DNA of 39,902 bases. It comes from Penium margaritaceum (Eukaryota; Streptophyta; Zygnematophyceae; Desmidiales; Peniaceae). Numbering within the stretch: the stretch's first letter is position 1; every line of letters starts with the position of its first letter. A program made the position numbers and the translations under genes. Positions 22,883-32,595 of this stretch are shown one piece after another. Below the pieces are notes generated by a model that searched no databases, was not told the origin of the DNA, and saw nothing but the letters and a program-made list of their open reading frames with translations. The stretch spans positions 38,039-77,940 of the forward strand of contig SZWC01004839.1 in the NCBI GenBank assembly GCA_023375785.1, written 5' to 3'.

Positions 22883-24835
22883 CTGTATGAGGACGAAGCT
22901 TCTGTGCGCCTTGTCATGGACTTCTGCGAGGAAGGAGAGCTGTACCAGGAGGTTACGCGCAGGGGCAGCATGGCGGAATCAGACGCCGCGCGGTGCTTCG
23001 CGGAAATCGCGTCTGGCGTCGCCTTCTGCCACTCCAGTGGCGTTCTTCACAGAGACCTCAAGCCGGAGAACATCCTCCTCACATGCCCCTCTTCTTCCTC
23101 TTCCTCCACGTCCGCCCTTCGCCGGCTCTCCTCTTCCCCTAGCTCTTCCATCCCTTCGCACGTAGCAGGGGAACCAGCTCGCACATCCTCGGACGCTGCA
23201 GGACTGTCGGGTGCTTCCTCATGTGCGGCACGCAGCCGGCGTGTGTCACGTGTCAAACTCGCGGACTTCGGACTCGCGCTTGTCCTAGGGCCGTCAGAGC
23301 GCGCCCGCGGCACGGCCGGCTCCGCTCTGTACATGGCCCCGGAGGTGCACCACGAGGAATATGACTTCAAAGCCGATGTGTGGTCCTTAGGCGTTATCCT
23401 CTACATCCTCCTCTGCGGCCGCCACCCCTTTCCCTCTCTCGTCGCCGCGCACGTGTCGAGGGAAGGGGGAGGAGGCTTGGCTCACCCCAACCAAGGGGCA
23501 AAGGGCCTTCTTTCCCCTCCCCTCACGAGCGCCGACCTTCCTCTGGCGGCGGACGGCTCGCCGGAAGTGGCGGGCGGGCCATGGGACTCGCTGCCGTCGT
23601 ATGTACAGAGCTTCGTGCGGTCGATGCTGAAACGCAACCCCGACGCGCGACCGTCTGCGCACATGGTGTTGAAGCACCCATGGCTGCGCATGCACACGCT
23701 GGGGGGCAGGATCGTGCGCAGGGTACTCATCCCGGCGCAACCTGGATCACAGCAGCAGCGCCAAGAGCAGCAGCAGCAGCAGCAGCAATCACTTTCGACG
23801 TTGCATCAAACACGACAGCAGGAGCAGCTGCAGCAGCAGCGGCAGGGCGAGCAGGTCTTCAGTCGGACGCAACAGCAGCAGCTGCCGTTGCAGACTCCCC
23901 CACAGTCCCCTGTCCGCCGCCCCCTCGCTCCACCCACTGAGGCCAGCGCTGGCCCTCTCTGCACACCGCCGAGGATGCGCCCCTTCCCCTCTTCAGCCGG
24001 CCTGACTCCTGCCACCCCTGTTCCCTCGGGAGTGCTGGGGACCCTCGCAGAGCAGTGGAGCAACTGCCCTTGGAGTCCCTCGGGCCCAAGTTGCTTCAGC
24101 ACCCCTCCGCGGTCTCCTCCCTTCCCTGTGGCCTCACCCTCTCCGTTCTTCCTCTCCACTCCGCCTCCCTCTCGGTTTGCTGACGTGGATACCGCCACTC
24201 CTGGCCTCAATGGTCTCGCTCTGCCCCCGGCCGCGCTGCCGATCTCTCCTCTCGGACCCGTTGCAGTCGCCTCGTCTCCGGCCCTTCTGCAGTCCGACTG
24301 CCCAACCGCTCTCTCTCATATCTCGTCTACTGAGTCGCATCCTGCTCTGCAACCGTCGCAGCCTCCTACACTGAAGCGGCGAATGTGCGCAGGTCCGTCC
24401 CTACTCAGCCGCAGCGTCTTGAGGAGATCTGAGCCTACCTGTCTACTTCCCTTTCTGAACAGCGTGCAGAGTGAGATGAAGGCCACCCCCCCCGCTTCCG
24501 TCCCTGCAATGGCTCCAGCAGCAGCAGCAGCGTCATCTGCTGCCTCCGCCTCAACGGGCCTTCTCGCCTCTGCCGGCAGCATCTCTCCGTTGAGGAGCAC
24601 GTCGGCAGAAGATGACGCACTGCCATCGCTGCCCCCACCTTCGACTGTGCCTCTGAGCCCCCTCTCAGCATCGAGCCAAAAGGATTCTGCAGTCGCGGTG
24701 CACGTGGGAGCAGAGGTGGATAGGCCGATGGCGAATGCGGAGGCAGAGGCTCGGCAGGGTAGGCTGTGGCAGGCGTTCAAGGCTGCAAGTGCGAAGCTGA
24801 TGGTGATCGGGAGCGGAGGAGAAAGCAGCACCTGA
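22883..24835 (+). CDS. Ser/Thr protein kinase (CAMK/CDPK-like) with a Gln- and Pro/Ser-rich tail; N-lobe missing at the gap
   Basis: The frame is open from the gap at 22882 to a TGA at 24833-24835 (651 codons including the stop). It starts inside the kinase fold with LYEDEASVRLVMDFCEEGEL (strands 4-5 and the hinge). Motifs follow in order: HRDLKPEN at 23048, DFG at 23264 (LADFGLA), the APE motif as MAPEV at 23336, DVWSLG at 23375, NPDARP near 23635 and HPW at 23674. It would transfer phosphate from ATP to Ser/Thr; substrates are unknown. The LADFGLA, GSALYMAPEV and HPWL pattern fits the plant CDPK/PEPRK branch of the CAMK group, but no EF hands follow. Two insertions stand out: about 55 Ser-rich residues between HRDLKPEN and DFG, and about 45 residues after CGRHPFPS. 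The 380-residue tail starts with glutamine runs (about 23748-23900) and then is rich in Pro, Ser and Ala. No intron is seen in this part. Confidence 0.9.
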   Translation: MYEDEASVRLVMDFCEEGELYQEVTRRGSMAESDAARCFAEIASGVAFCHSSGVLHRDLKPENILLTCPSSSSSSTSALRRLSSSPSSSIPSHVAGEPARTSSDAAGLSGASSCAARSRRVSRVKLADFGLALVLGPSERARGTAGSALYMAPEVHHEEYDFKADVWSLGVILYILLCGRHPFPSLVAAHVSREGGGGLAHPNQGAKGLLSPPLTSADLPLAADGSPEVAGGPWDSLPSYVQSFVRSMLKRNPDARPSAHMVLKHPWLRMHTLGGRIVRRVLIPAQPGSQQQRQEQQQQQQQSLSTLHQTRQQEQLQQQRQGEQVFSRTQQQQLPLQTPPQSPVRRPLAPPTEASAGPLCTPPRMRPFPSSAGLTPATPVPSGVLGTLAEQWSNCPWSPSGPSCFSTPPRSPPFPVASPSPFFLSTPPPSRFADVDTATPGLNGLALPPAALPISPLGPVAVASSPALLQSDCPTALSHISSTESHPALQPSQPPTLKRRMCAGPSLLSRSVLRRSEPTCLLPFLNSVQSEMKATPPASVPAMAPAAAAASSAASASTGLLASAGSISPLRSTSAEDDALPSLPPPSTVPLSPLSASSQKDSAVAVHVGAEVDRPMANAEAEARQGRLWQAFKAASAKLMVIGSGGESST

Positions 24836-25684
24836 CAGGGTCATCTGATGTGTCCTGAGAAATACGTTTTTTGTTTCCTTTTGAGTTTTACACGCTACCT
24901 GGATGGGTTGGCAGCAAAATCAGACTTCGGGAGAACACCTGCAACAGGTTCTCGAGGCTGGTTTTTTTTTTCACTCACCGTAGTCTGCTTTTGCTGGCTG
25001 CTCATGTCCTGCGAGACTGGGTGACTGCACGAAGAGCAGCACGACGGCTTCTAACACTAGGTTCCGGCATTCTTTTTGTATATTGATTACAAATCTTCCC
25101 TGTTTCTTCAGTACACTTGCATGAATTCAGATTGCATTCATGCCTCATTCCTGAAACACAAACTGTCCTTCCTGTCCACATTTACTGTTATTTTCCACAG
25201 CTGCATTTCAATTGTGTCTACATTTTCAATCACATGAAGGTGAATGTTGTGACACTTGGTTCTTAGTTAGGGGACTAGAAGAATGGTGTGGTTGAAGGTA
25301 CTCGCTTGACCTATGATATGCTGTTACAGCGACAGTTGTCAGGTGGGATCAGCAGTGTCCAGGCTATGTTTGGATCTGCTCTGACTAGCAGATGCTGAGT
25401 TCTGACATTGCGGCATTGCCCAGGTCAATGCATTTCCGAGACAGAACTTAGTGACCTTACCAGTTTCCCAACCAGTTGCCCAACCTGTTGGAAGACAGAT
25501 GAGTCTTTGGACTAGGTCAAGCCCCCACTGCAACTTGTGGGTCCTTCATGACTGGTATTTCATTACTGGCCTCATCCCCGGCGATGGACAACCCGAACGC
25601 AAGGATGAGCCGGTTTCCTGACCAGCATAGTCAGCCATGCAGCATTCACTTTACTGCTTCGGCGTGCGTGCGCATAGTATAGTA
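24836..25684. other. Kinase 3' region and spacer, no gene recognised
   Basis: The first part is probably the 3' untranslated region of the kinase; no canonical AATAAA signal was seen. The remaining sequence to 25684 has only short frames without recognisable content and ends at the target-site duplication of Copia element 1. Confidence 0.4.
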
Positions 25685-25689
25685 CCCCT
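25685..25689. repeat. Target-site duplication (CCCCT), left copy
   Basis: CCCCT directly precedes the LTR start TGAGAAAG and matches the five bases after the outer end of the 5' LTR at 32560-32564. Five bases is the usual length for Copia elements. Confidence 0.85.
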
Positions 25690-26329
25690 TGAGAAAGTGC
25701 GTAGAAGCTTCCTAGCAACACGGCCGCTGACCGGCCGTCAGTGCCTAGTCAAACGGTGACGACAATCACAGGTCGTACACACAACGGCAAGGGTTTGGCT
25801 AGGAGACACAAGTCAAAGTGTCAGAATGCTTCAATATAGCATATGCAGAGAGGAATGACAACTGACAGGTCCAGGGTATAAATACCTGCCGCGGCGCAGA
25901 GCGGGTGTTGCACGGGGCAGTCCAAGGGCTGTCCTAAAACCGGCCCAAAAACACTGTTTTGGCCGTAACTCTGCGCACACATGTCAGAATCCTACGCCGT
26001 CTGAACCTAGACGTGAGAATCAAAAGACGCACGCAACGACTGGTCACATGCATGCATCCATCGACTGACAACGAGTATACAATGCAAAAACATGCAAATG
26101 GGCCTCATGCCCAGTCCGCCGAAAGGCGCCTGCAAGACGTAGAAAGCACAGCAAGGAGTCCCGGTGACATCTTGGGCTTTGGAACAGTGGTCGGTCAGCT
26201 CCAGACGGGTAGTCCGCCGCCTGTCGTCACGCCGGTGTCACCAGGGCCGCCTGCCTCAGGGATCTGCACGAGTATGGACACGGCTGAGTGGTCACACTAA
26301 ACTGTACAGGAACGGCACAAAGCACAACA
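25690..26329 (-). repeat. 3' LTR of Copia element 1 (640 bp)
   Basis: On the element strand it begins TGTTGTGCT directly after GGGGGAG and ends CTTTCTCA. Near the middle (25875-25886) is GGTATAAATACC, a near-palindrome that could serve as a TATA element. The 5' LTR copies and the older LTR at 32596 have changed bases there, so its role is unproven. The 5' LTR pieces (33663-34011 and 32300-32559) match it with about 20 differences. Confidence 0.93.
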
Positions 26330-26336
26330 CTCCCCC
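26330..26336 (-). other. Polypurine tract of Copia element 1
   Basis: The element strand reads GGGGGAG immediately before the LTR start TGTTG, the usual primer for plus-strand DNA synthesis in Copia elements. Confidence 0.85.
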
Positions 26337-26432
26337 ATGACCCGATGGTACGCATGTCCATACGCGTGCAGCACTGGTACTACCACATAGTGAGTGACAC
26401 AGACAGATGAGACGGCAACGTACATCCCACAC

Positions 26433-29400
26433 TCAACCACTGTCACGCACGGGGCGAAGCCTAACAGAACGAATGGCCACCAGGAACTTCCCGCGGGCAA
26501 GTGCCTTCGTCAAGAAATCAACTCGCTGCAAGTCAGTGCCAACCCACATGATGGAGATCACGCGTCGCTCCACCAGATCACGAACGAAGTGATGCTCAAC
26601 CGCAATGTGCTTTGTGCGAGCATGAAAAACACAAGAGTTCTCTGCGATGGCGAGAGCACTCTGGTTGTCGCAACGCAGCACAATGGCGGGTACTGACTGC
26701 CCAAGCTCAAGAAACAAGCGCTGCAGCCAAACTGCCTCAGCAGCCCCTGCCCCCAAAGCCACATACTCTGCCTCCGACGAGCTACGTGCGATGCAGCCCT
26801 GCTTCCCCCTTCGCCAGGACAACGCGGTACCACCGAGCAGAAACACGTATCCAGTGCGACTGCGCCCGTCAGGACTCCAAGCCCAGTCGCTGTCAGTGTA
26901 GCCGTCAAGAACCACCGAACACTGCCGACGAAAGCAGAGTCCGAGATACGGCGTGGAAACCACGTACCGTACCACTCGCACAGCCGCGTGAAGAGCTCTC
27001 GCACGTGGAGCCTGCGAGAACTAAGCGAGGAGGTTGACGGCGAACGCGATGTCGGGACGCGTGGTAGTGGCCAGGTACATCAGAGATCCGATGAGACGGA
27101 GGTACAAGGTCACGTCCATTGTCTCCCCCAGCTGTGTAGGGTCATCCACCTTCAGGGCATCCTGCCCATCAGGTGTGAGTGGTTTGGAAGCAGTAGGCAC
27201 TGCACCAAGGAGATCGCTGAAGCGCTCCCGCACAACTCGTGCGTATCAGGCCTGATGCAGCAACAGTGTCCGATGTCTGCGATCTCGCACGATCTCCATA
27301 CCAAGAAACACCGATGCAGGACCGAGGTCCTTCATCCTGTAGGCGGTCTGTAGGACAGCCTTGGCCTCCTTCACGGCCTCCAGCGACGGAGACGCGATCA
27401 GAAGGTCATCAACATAGACCAGGTTGGCGGTTAACCGCTCGGGTGTCGGTTGGATGAAGAGTGAGGGGTCTGCCTCGCTCTGTACGTATCCTGCGCGAGT
27501 CAAGGTGCCAGTGATCTCCCGGTTCCAACACCGTGGAGACTGCTTGAGGCTGTACAAGGACTTGCGCAAGCGCCAGACCTTGTCACCGTCCTCAAAGCCA
27601 GGTGGCTGAGCCATGTAGATCTCCTCATCCAAAGAGCCATGGAGGAACGCGTTGTTCACATACATTTGGTGTAGTTCCCAGTCATGCTGAGCTACTACAC
27701 CGAACAGAGCTCGTGCTGAGGTCATGCGGCCGACAGGGGCAAAGGTGTCAGTGTAATGAACTCCCTCAATCTGAGAGAGCCCCTTGACGACCAAGCGGGT
27801 CTTGTAGCGTTCCAGTGAGCCATCTGGCTTCACTTTCTTGCGAAAGACCCACTTGACCTGAATCGCCTTCCTCCCAGGGGGAAGGGCGACCAGCTCGTAG
27901 ACTCCGTGCTCTCGGATAGCTCGAAGCTCATCCTCGCAAGCAGCTCGCCAGGCATCAGCATCCTGCGATGAGAAAGCCTCCTTCAATGTGCGCGGGTACG
28001 GCGCCATAGAGGGGGAACTCTGCGTGGCAAGTGCACACGCCTCAGTGTCTGACCTGACGGTCACGAGATCAGCTGCTACGTCACAGGCGATATGGAACTC
28101 GCGAGTGACCAGGTCGTGCCCTATGGGGCATGCTGGGTGTACCTCTGAAAGCTCAGTGCGGAGATTCAGGCCTAAGGCCTTTGTGCCTGGATCACCGCTC
28201 GCGATGCTGCGAGAGGAACGTCTGGGTCCGGAACCTGACGCTCGCTGAGCTCCAAAATCTAGTGGTCGAAGGCGACCACCGGGCTCACGGGAGTAAGCGG
28301 AGGTCGAGGGGCGCACCTCAGGCTCAGGAATAGGTATGACCACAGGGACAAATACGACCACAGCTGGTGAGGGCTGAGACGAGGCGGTCAGAGATGTCGT
28401 GCGCGGAGATGCGTGTGTGGGGGACACTGAGCTGGGAATGACAGCGGGCAAGGCTGGCCCGGACAGTGAGACTGGAGTGTCAGCAGACGTAGAGACAGGA
28501 GTGGGCTGGGCTGGGTCAGACGCTGGAACAGGAGTGCTAGTGGACACAGAGGGTGATGCAGGAAGAGGCGTGGGAGCAGCGGTACCTGTGCGGTGCGAAG
28601 CAGGCTGGACAGGTGGGATCTCTGGACCAACGGCAATGATAGCCGGATCATCAAGTGCTGGAGATCGAGAGGGGACTCGAGCGGACACATCAGCCTGGCG
28701 AGGAATGGTCGCTGGCGAAGAGGTCTCCCCCATCCACCGAGGACCCTCACAGGAAGGGACATGAGATGCAGAGAGCGCTGTGATCGAAGTCAGATCACGG
28801 TATGTGAGGGACTAAAAAAACAGCGCGTCACGGGACTAAATGACACGACGGCGAGTGGGGTCCCAAAAGCGCCAGGCCTTCAACCGCGGGGAGATGCCGA
28901 TGAAGGCACACAAGCGACCCCGAGGGGAGACCTTGGACCCCTGCTGGTCCTCGGTGTACCATACGGAGGCCAGGGATCTCCAGACGCGTGCGAGACGAAG
29001 ATCGGAACGGTGGCCAAACCAGAGCTTGTACGGTGTAACATGATCCGGAAGCGGACCATGCGGGAGGCGGTTCCAGACCCAAGTCATGTAGGCAAAGCCC
29101 TCGAATGCGAAGGACTTCGGGAGACCGCACTCAGACCGCATGGCGCGGACCGCATCCTCCATGGTGCGGTTCCAGCGCTCGGATACACTCTTCTGCTGTG
29201 GGATAGCAGGAGCGGAGACCTGGTGAAAAATGCCGTGCTCAGCAAAGAAGGAGTCCATCTCGCCGCGGAACTCGCCGCCGCGATCTGAGCGAAAGGTATG
29301 TAACGTGTGGCGAGACTGACGCTCAGCCATCACGAGCCAGAGCTGAACTGCAAGGGCGGCGTCGCTCTTCTGACACAGACTGTAGACCCACCGCATCCGG

Positions 29401-29935
29401 GTGAAGTCATCAGTCAACGTTAGAACATACCGGCCCCTCTCGGACAGCGACTCGACCGGGAGAGGACTGAGCAGGTCCGAGTGGACCAACTCGAGGGGTC
29501 TTAGCGCTTGAGAACGCGAGTCAGGGTAAGTGCACCGGTGCATCTTACCCTGAGCGCAAAAAAGACAGTCGGTCTTGGGTGGCTTCTCGAAAGAAGCCAC
29601 GTCAAGACCAAGAGCGGGCTGTGTCCGGATGAGCTTCGACACAGTGTCGGACACGTCATGTGGTGAGTGGCACCGGAATCAATGATCCAAGTGCCATCGG
29701 AGTCACGACTGGTGGACGTCACTGTACAACGAGCAATAGAACACTCGGCATTAGAGGGACGCTGAGCCGTCAGTGGGAAGGAACGACGTGCATCACGAAG
29801 GTGAGACTCATGAACCCAGTCAGTACAGTCAGGCCCATCATCATCACATGCGGACTGTGCTCCCCCACACGTGTCATCACGAGTCACGAGGACGGACGAA
29901 CAAGTAGTCTGTGACCCACTCGACGATGACAACAC
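26433..29935 (-). pseudogene. Copia pol of element 1: protease, integrase, RT, RNase H
   Basis: Domains in order. Protease: WIIDSGATHHMT with the catalytic DSG at 29672-29680, then cut by a deletion near 29655. Integrase 28839-29654: D of LVHSD, D of RSDRGGEF and E of SVSERWNRT, the last two 35 residues apart, but without the first half of the zinc domain. A Pro/Ser/Thr-rich linker. RT: VKWVFRKK, TDTFAPVGR, YVDD at 27405-27416. The other RT Asp motif reads HQMYVNNAFLHG instead of HQMDVKNAFLHG, so the first catalytic Asp is Tyr (27660-27662). RNase H: TDSDW, SSSEAEYVAL, CDNQSA, then a C-terminal TKAL stretch. Everything after the deletion is one frame, interrupted by TAG at 28836, 28812 and 27018 and TGA at 27243. 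Pol normally matures into the replication enzymes; this copy cannot. Confidence 0.92.
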
Positions 29936-29947
29936 ACTCGCACCTCC

Positions 29948-31570
29948 CTAAAAGCAAAGCGCCAGAAGATGACGAAGCTCGGCGATGGTGCGGTCACGTG
30001 GGTCTGGATCATTGCTGCTCGCCAGTGAGGATGCAGGAACAGTTGTAGTCGTAGTCGCCGCGCGTCCAGAGGAGTGTGCGGTCGACGTGCCGGACGCGGT
30101 GCGAGCAGCATGGGCAGCCTGAAGTCCGCGAGTGATGCGCTCCCAATCGAGTGGCTGCTGGCACTCGGTGTAGCGATGGGCACCTCCACAGTTGTAGCAG
30201 TGCACGGAGCGGCCACTGTTACCACTAGATGACGCCTGCTGCTGACCCGATCCGCGCTTCCTATTCTTCTTCTTCCCCTGGGCGGCTGCTGCAACGCCCT
30301 GCGTCTGTGTGGGTGTAGACGGGGTCAAAGAAGAGGAGGAAGATGAGGTCGTGATGGAGGAAGGTGAGGGTGACTGCAGGCGGGAAGATGGGGGTGAGGC
30401 GAGGACTGCTGCAGCGAGAGAAGTCTCCTGATGTGCTACTGCTGCCTCGCGAGCCGACGTCACCTGGAGGAAAAGCTGATGGGCCCACGGGAGCAGCTGC
30501 AGGGTGGTGGAGAAAGGCTCGAGAGCAGCGTCGCTGTACCGTGTGAATATGTCGGTGTACTCCAGGCGAACTCCGAGCATGATCGCCCGAAGCGCCCACA
30601 GCTGTGTGCCCCCTGAGGTCCCCAGACACGTGTAGATACGCATGGCGCGTTGCCAGTAATCCGCTGCAGGCTCCGCTGGTCCTTGACGGAGAGAGTGAAA
30701 AGCACGAATGTGTGACGCACGCGTGGCGTGCGTCTCTGCAGCCAGTAGGGACAACGCCAGATCCCAGCCTCCACGAGGATCAGCTCCGGTGCCTGTGCCA
30801 GCCTCGCCGAGGAAGGGACGGAAGTCAACGACAGTCTCGCGTGGCATGGCGTAGAGAAGCCCTCGCATGGCCCGGGCTGCTGTCAGCACCTGTGCTGGAT
30901 CTGTAGACTGGTATGGGCTGTGGTAGTAAGGCCAAACTCCCTCAGAAGTGGCCCACACCTGAAACAAGATCTCCCAGCAGTCAAATCCATCCTCGCTGAT
31001 GTACCGTGGAGGTGGTGCCTCAAAGTCCTTTGGCTGCCGCTCCGTGGGGAGAGCAGCCGCAGGCTGAGGAGGGCGAGTGACGGGAAAAACTCCTGGAAGG
31101 GGATGATCACTGGGGAAGTCAGGTGACGGTCGTATCGGAGAGACGGGTGGAGGTCGGATACCCGTCTGCAGCTGATGGAGGCGCTCCTGTAGAAGACGAA
31201 TCTCCCGCTCCTGCGAGTCATCCTCAAAGCCTGGCATGATGGGCTCGTCATCAAGAAGGTCCTCAGGTGGTGGGGAGACTACACCAGGAGGTGAAGCAGG
31301 CGGGGCACCTGTCACGGGCACCTGAGCTGAGTGCTGGGTGGAGGCCACAACGCCGGCAGCTCCCTCAGAAGTCCGCGGAGGAGCCGTGGACTGAGCGCGC
31401 AGAAGCTCAATCAGCGTGCGAATCGCGTCAGTCTACTCTCGCTGCAGACGACGCATCTCCTCCTGCTGGCTGCGCAGGTCCTCAATGGCCTGCGAGTGAG
31501 GGCTCAATACCCCTGAAGAAGAGGAGGAGGGATCACCTGGTCCCTTGTCCTTGTCGTCGGGCGAACTCAT
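29948..31570 (-). pseudogene. Copia gag of element 1, one internal TAG
   Basis: The frame begins at the ATG at 31570 (MSSPDDKDKGPGDPSSSS), goes through a coiled-coil-like segment (EDLRSQQEEMRRLQRE), meets TAG at 31433-31435 and then stays open for 466 codons from 31348. The main gag domain (WEILFQVWATSEGVWPYYHS to LLPWAHQLFLQ) aligns with that of element 2. A zinc knuckle CYNCGGAHRYTEC lies at 30161-30199; its spacing is C-x2-C-x3-H-x4-C, one residue shorter than usual. The frame ends with TAG at 29945-29947 and pol follows in the same frame. Element 2 has CAG at the matching site, so this TAG is probably a mutation and gag and pol were once one frame. Gag forms the particle that packages element RNA. 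Confidence 0.9.
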
Positions 31571-31694
31571 GTCGTCGCTCACGATGGGACGACAGGTCAA
31601 GTTTGCCAGATTTCAGAACCGTCTGCGTTTCTCGAGGAGTTGAAACGCTGGCAACTTTTGACTTTTCGGTTGAAAATTTTGCGAAGTGTAATGC

Positions 31695-31741
31695 TGACGT
31701 CAGCAAGTGGTTGCTGACTTCAGCACGACCTGATGACGTCA
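31695..31741 (-). promoter_or_regulatory. Paired TGACGTCA palindromes in the element 1 leader
   Basis: TGACGTCA at 31695-31702 and 31734-31741, each followed on one side by GCA. This is the core recognised by plant TGA/bZIP-type factors (established for the family). The pair sits about 125-170 nt upstream of the gag ATG. Element 2 has the same pair at nearly the same distance, which suggests function. Confidence 0.5.
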
Positions 31742-32244
31742 GCAACGAACAATGCGGACGTTAGCTCGTCCCGTCCTTTTTTTTTCTTCTCTTGTCACGG
31801 TTCTGCCGCTGCGCGGTGGCGCGCGGCAGCTCTGCGGAAGCTGCGCAGCAGCTTCCGCCCAGCTGCTGCTGCAGCTACGCTGTCAGCTGCAGCAGCAGCT
31901 GTGTAGCTGCGTGTGCAGCGGTGGCAGCGGTGGCTGCGCTGCTGCTGCTGCGCGCGGCGCTGCTGCTGCACGCTGCAGCTGGTGCTAGCCGCCGCCGCCG
32001 CGCGCTGCTGCTGGCTGCCGCCGCCGCGCGCTGCTGCTGCTGCCATTGCTGCGCTGCTGCTTCTGCCGCGGCTGCCGCTGCTGCTGCTGTGCCGCTGCCG
32101 CTGCTGCGCTGCTGCTGCCGACGCCGCTGCTGCGTTGCTACTGCCGCCGGTGCTGCCACGCTGCTGTGGCGGCCGCTACTGCTGCGCTGCTGTTGCGCGG
32201 CTGCCGCCGCCGCCTCTGCTACTGCTGCTCTGCTGCTGCGGCTG

Positions 32245-32298
32245 GGGGGGGGGAGTGGCGGCTGCACGCACCGCAGCCGCCACACGCCTCTGCGTGGT
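32245..32298. repeat. 54-bp contig overlap, copy 1
   Basis: Identical to 33428-33481 (a run of G then AGTGGCGGCTGCACGCACCG and on, ending GCGTGGT). The copy ends at the N at 32299 and the other begins right after the N at 33427, so they are the same sequence at the ends of two contigs. Confidence 0.92.
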
Positions 32299-32299
32299 N

Positions 32300-32559
32300 A
32301 GCGAGTATACAATGCAAAAACATGCAAATGGGCCTCATGCCCAGTCCGCCGAAAGGCGCCTGCAAGACGTAGAAAGCACAGCAAGGAGTCCCGGTGACAT
32401 CTGGGGCTCTGGAACAATGGTCGGTCAGCTCCAGACGGGTAGTCCGCCGCCTGTCGTCACGCCGGTGTCACCAGGGCCGCCTGCCTCAGGGATCTGCACG
32501 AGTATGGACACGGCCGAGTGGTCACAGTAAACTGTACAGGAACGGCACAAAGCACAACA
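32300..32559 (-). repeat. 5' LTR of Copia element 1, outer 260 bp
   Basis: Matches the 3' LTR from 26070 to 26329 with about six differences, ends at the LTR terminus AGCACAACA, and is followed by the target duplication CCCCT at 32560-32564. Its other part is at 33663-34011. The two pieces (349 and 260 bp) with the 31 bases missing between them add up to 640, the length of the 3' LTR. Confidence 0.92.
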
Positions 32560-32564
32560 CCCCT
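32560..32564. repeat. Target-site duplication (CCCCT), right copy
   Basis: Matches 25685-25689 and follows the outer LTR end directly. It shows that this LTR piece is the outer end of the 5' LTR of element 1, although the scaffold places more LTR sequence further right. Confidence 0.85.
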
Positions 32565-32595
32565 TACACTCAACTACTGTTTAGAATGCAGTTAG

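Larger units (their letters stand above)
31571..32298 (-). repeat. Element 1 leader: GCA-triplet array and conserved motifs
   Basis: On the element strand, the untranslated leader contains a long array of GCA/CAG-type triplets (31800-32245, seen as CTG/CTGC on the plus strand), then GTGACAAGAGAAG (31786-31798) and two TGACGTCA palindromes (31734-31741 and 31695-31702) before the gag ATG. Long alanine-, leucine- or cysteine-rich frames across it are by-products of the triplet array. The array continues, in corrected order, at 33482-33650. Confidence 0.8.
25690..32559 (-). mobile_element. Ty1/copia element 1, nearly complete (5' end misplaced by scaffolding)
   Basis: Minus-strand element with the order LTR, primer site, leader, gag, protease, integrase, RT, RNase H, polypurine tract, LTR. 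The 5-base target duplication CCCCT flanks it at 25685-25689 and 32560-32564. The primer site and most of the 5' LTR are found out of order at 33482-34011 because two contigs are swapped. In the corrected order the element is about 7.4 kb (two 640-bp LTRs and about 6.15 kb internal). The two LTRs differ at about 20 visible positions (roughly 96-97% identity by eye), so the insertion is not recent. Gag and pol carry six premature stops, pol has an internal deletion, and RT has lost a catalytic residue, so it is non-autonomous. Confidence 0.93.

Noticed and set aside
22054..22890. 278-codon plus-strand frame before the kinase
   Set aside because: No recognisable domain, contains two gap bases, and overlaps a better start (22758, strong context) in another frame; GC-rich sequence favours long chance frames.
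27988..29288. Plus-strand frames across element 1
   Set aside because: They lie opposite the minus-strand pol frame with its integrase and RT motifs and show no domains of their own.
31790..32530. Cysteine/leucine/alanine-rich frames around 32 kb
   Set aside because: Same artefact in the element 1 leader; they also run across an assembly gap into LTR sequence.
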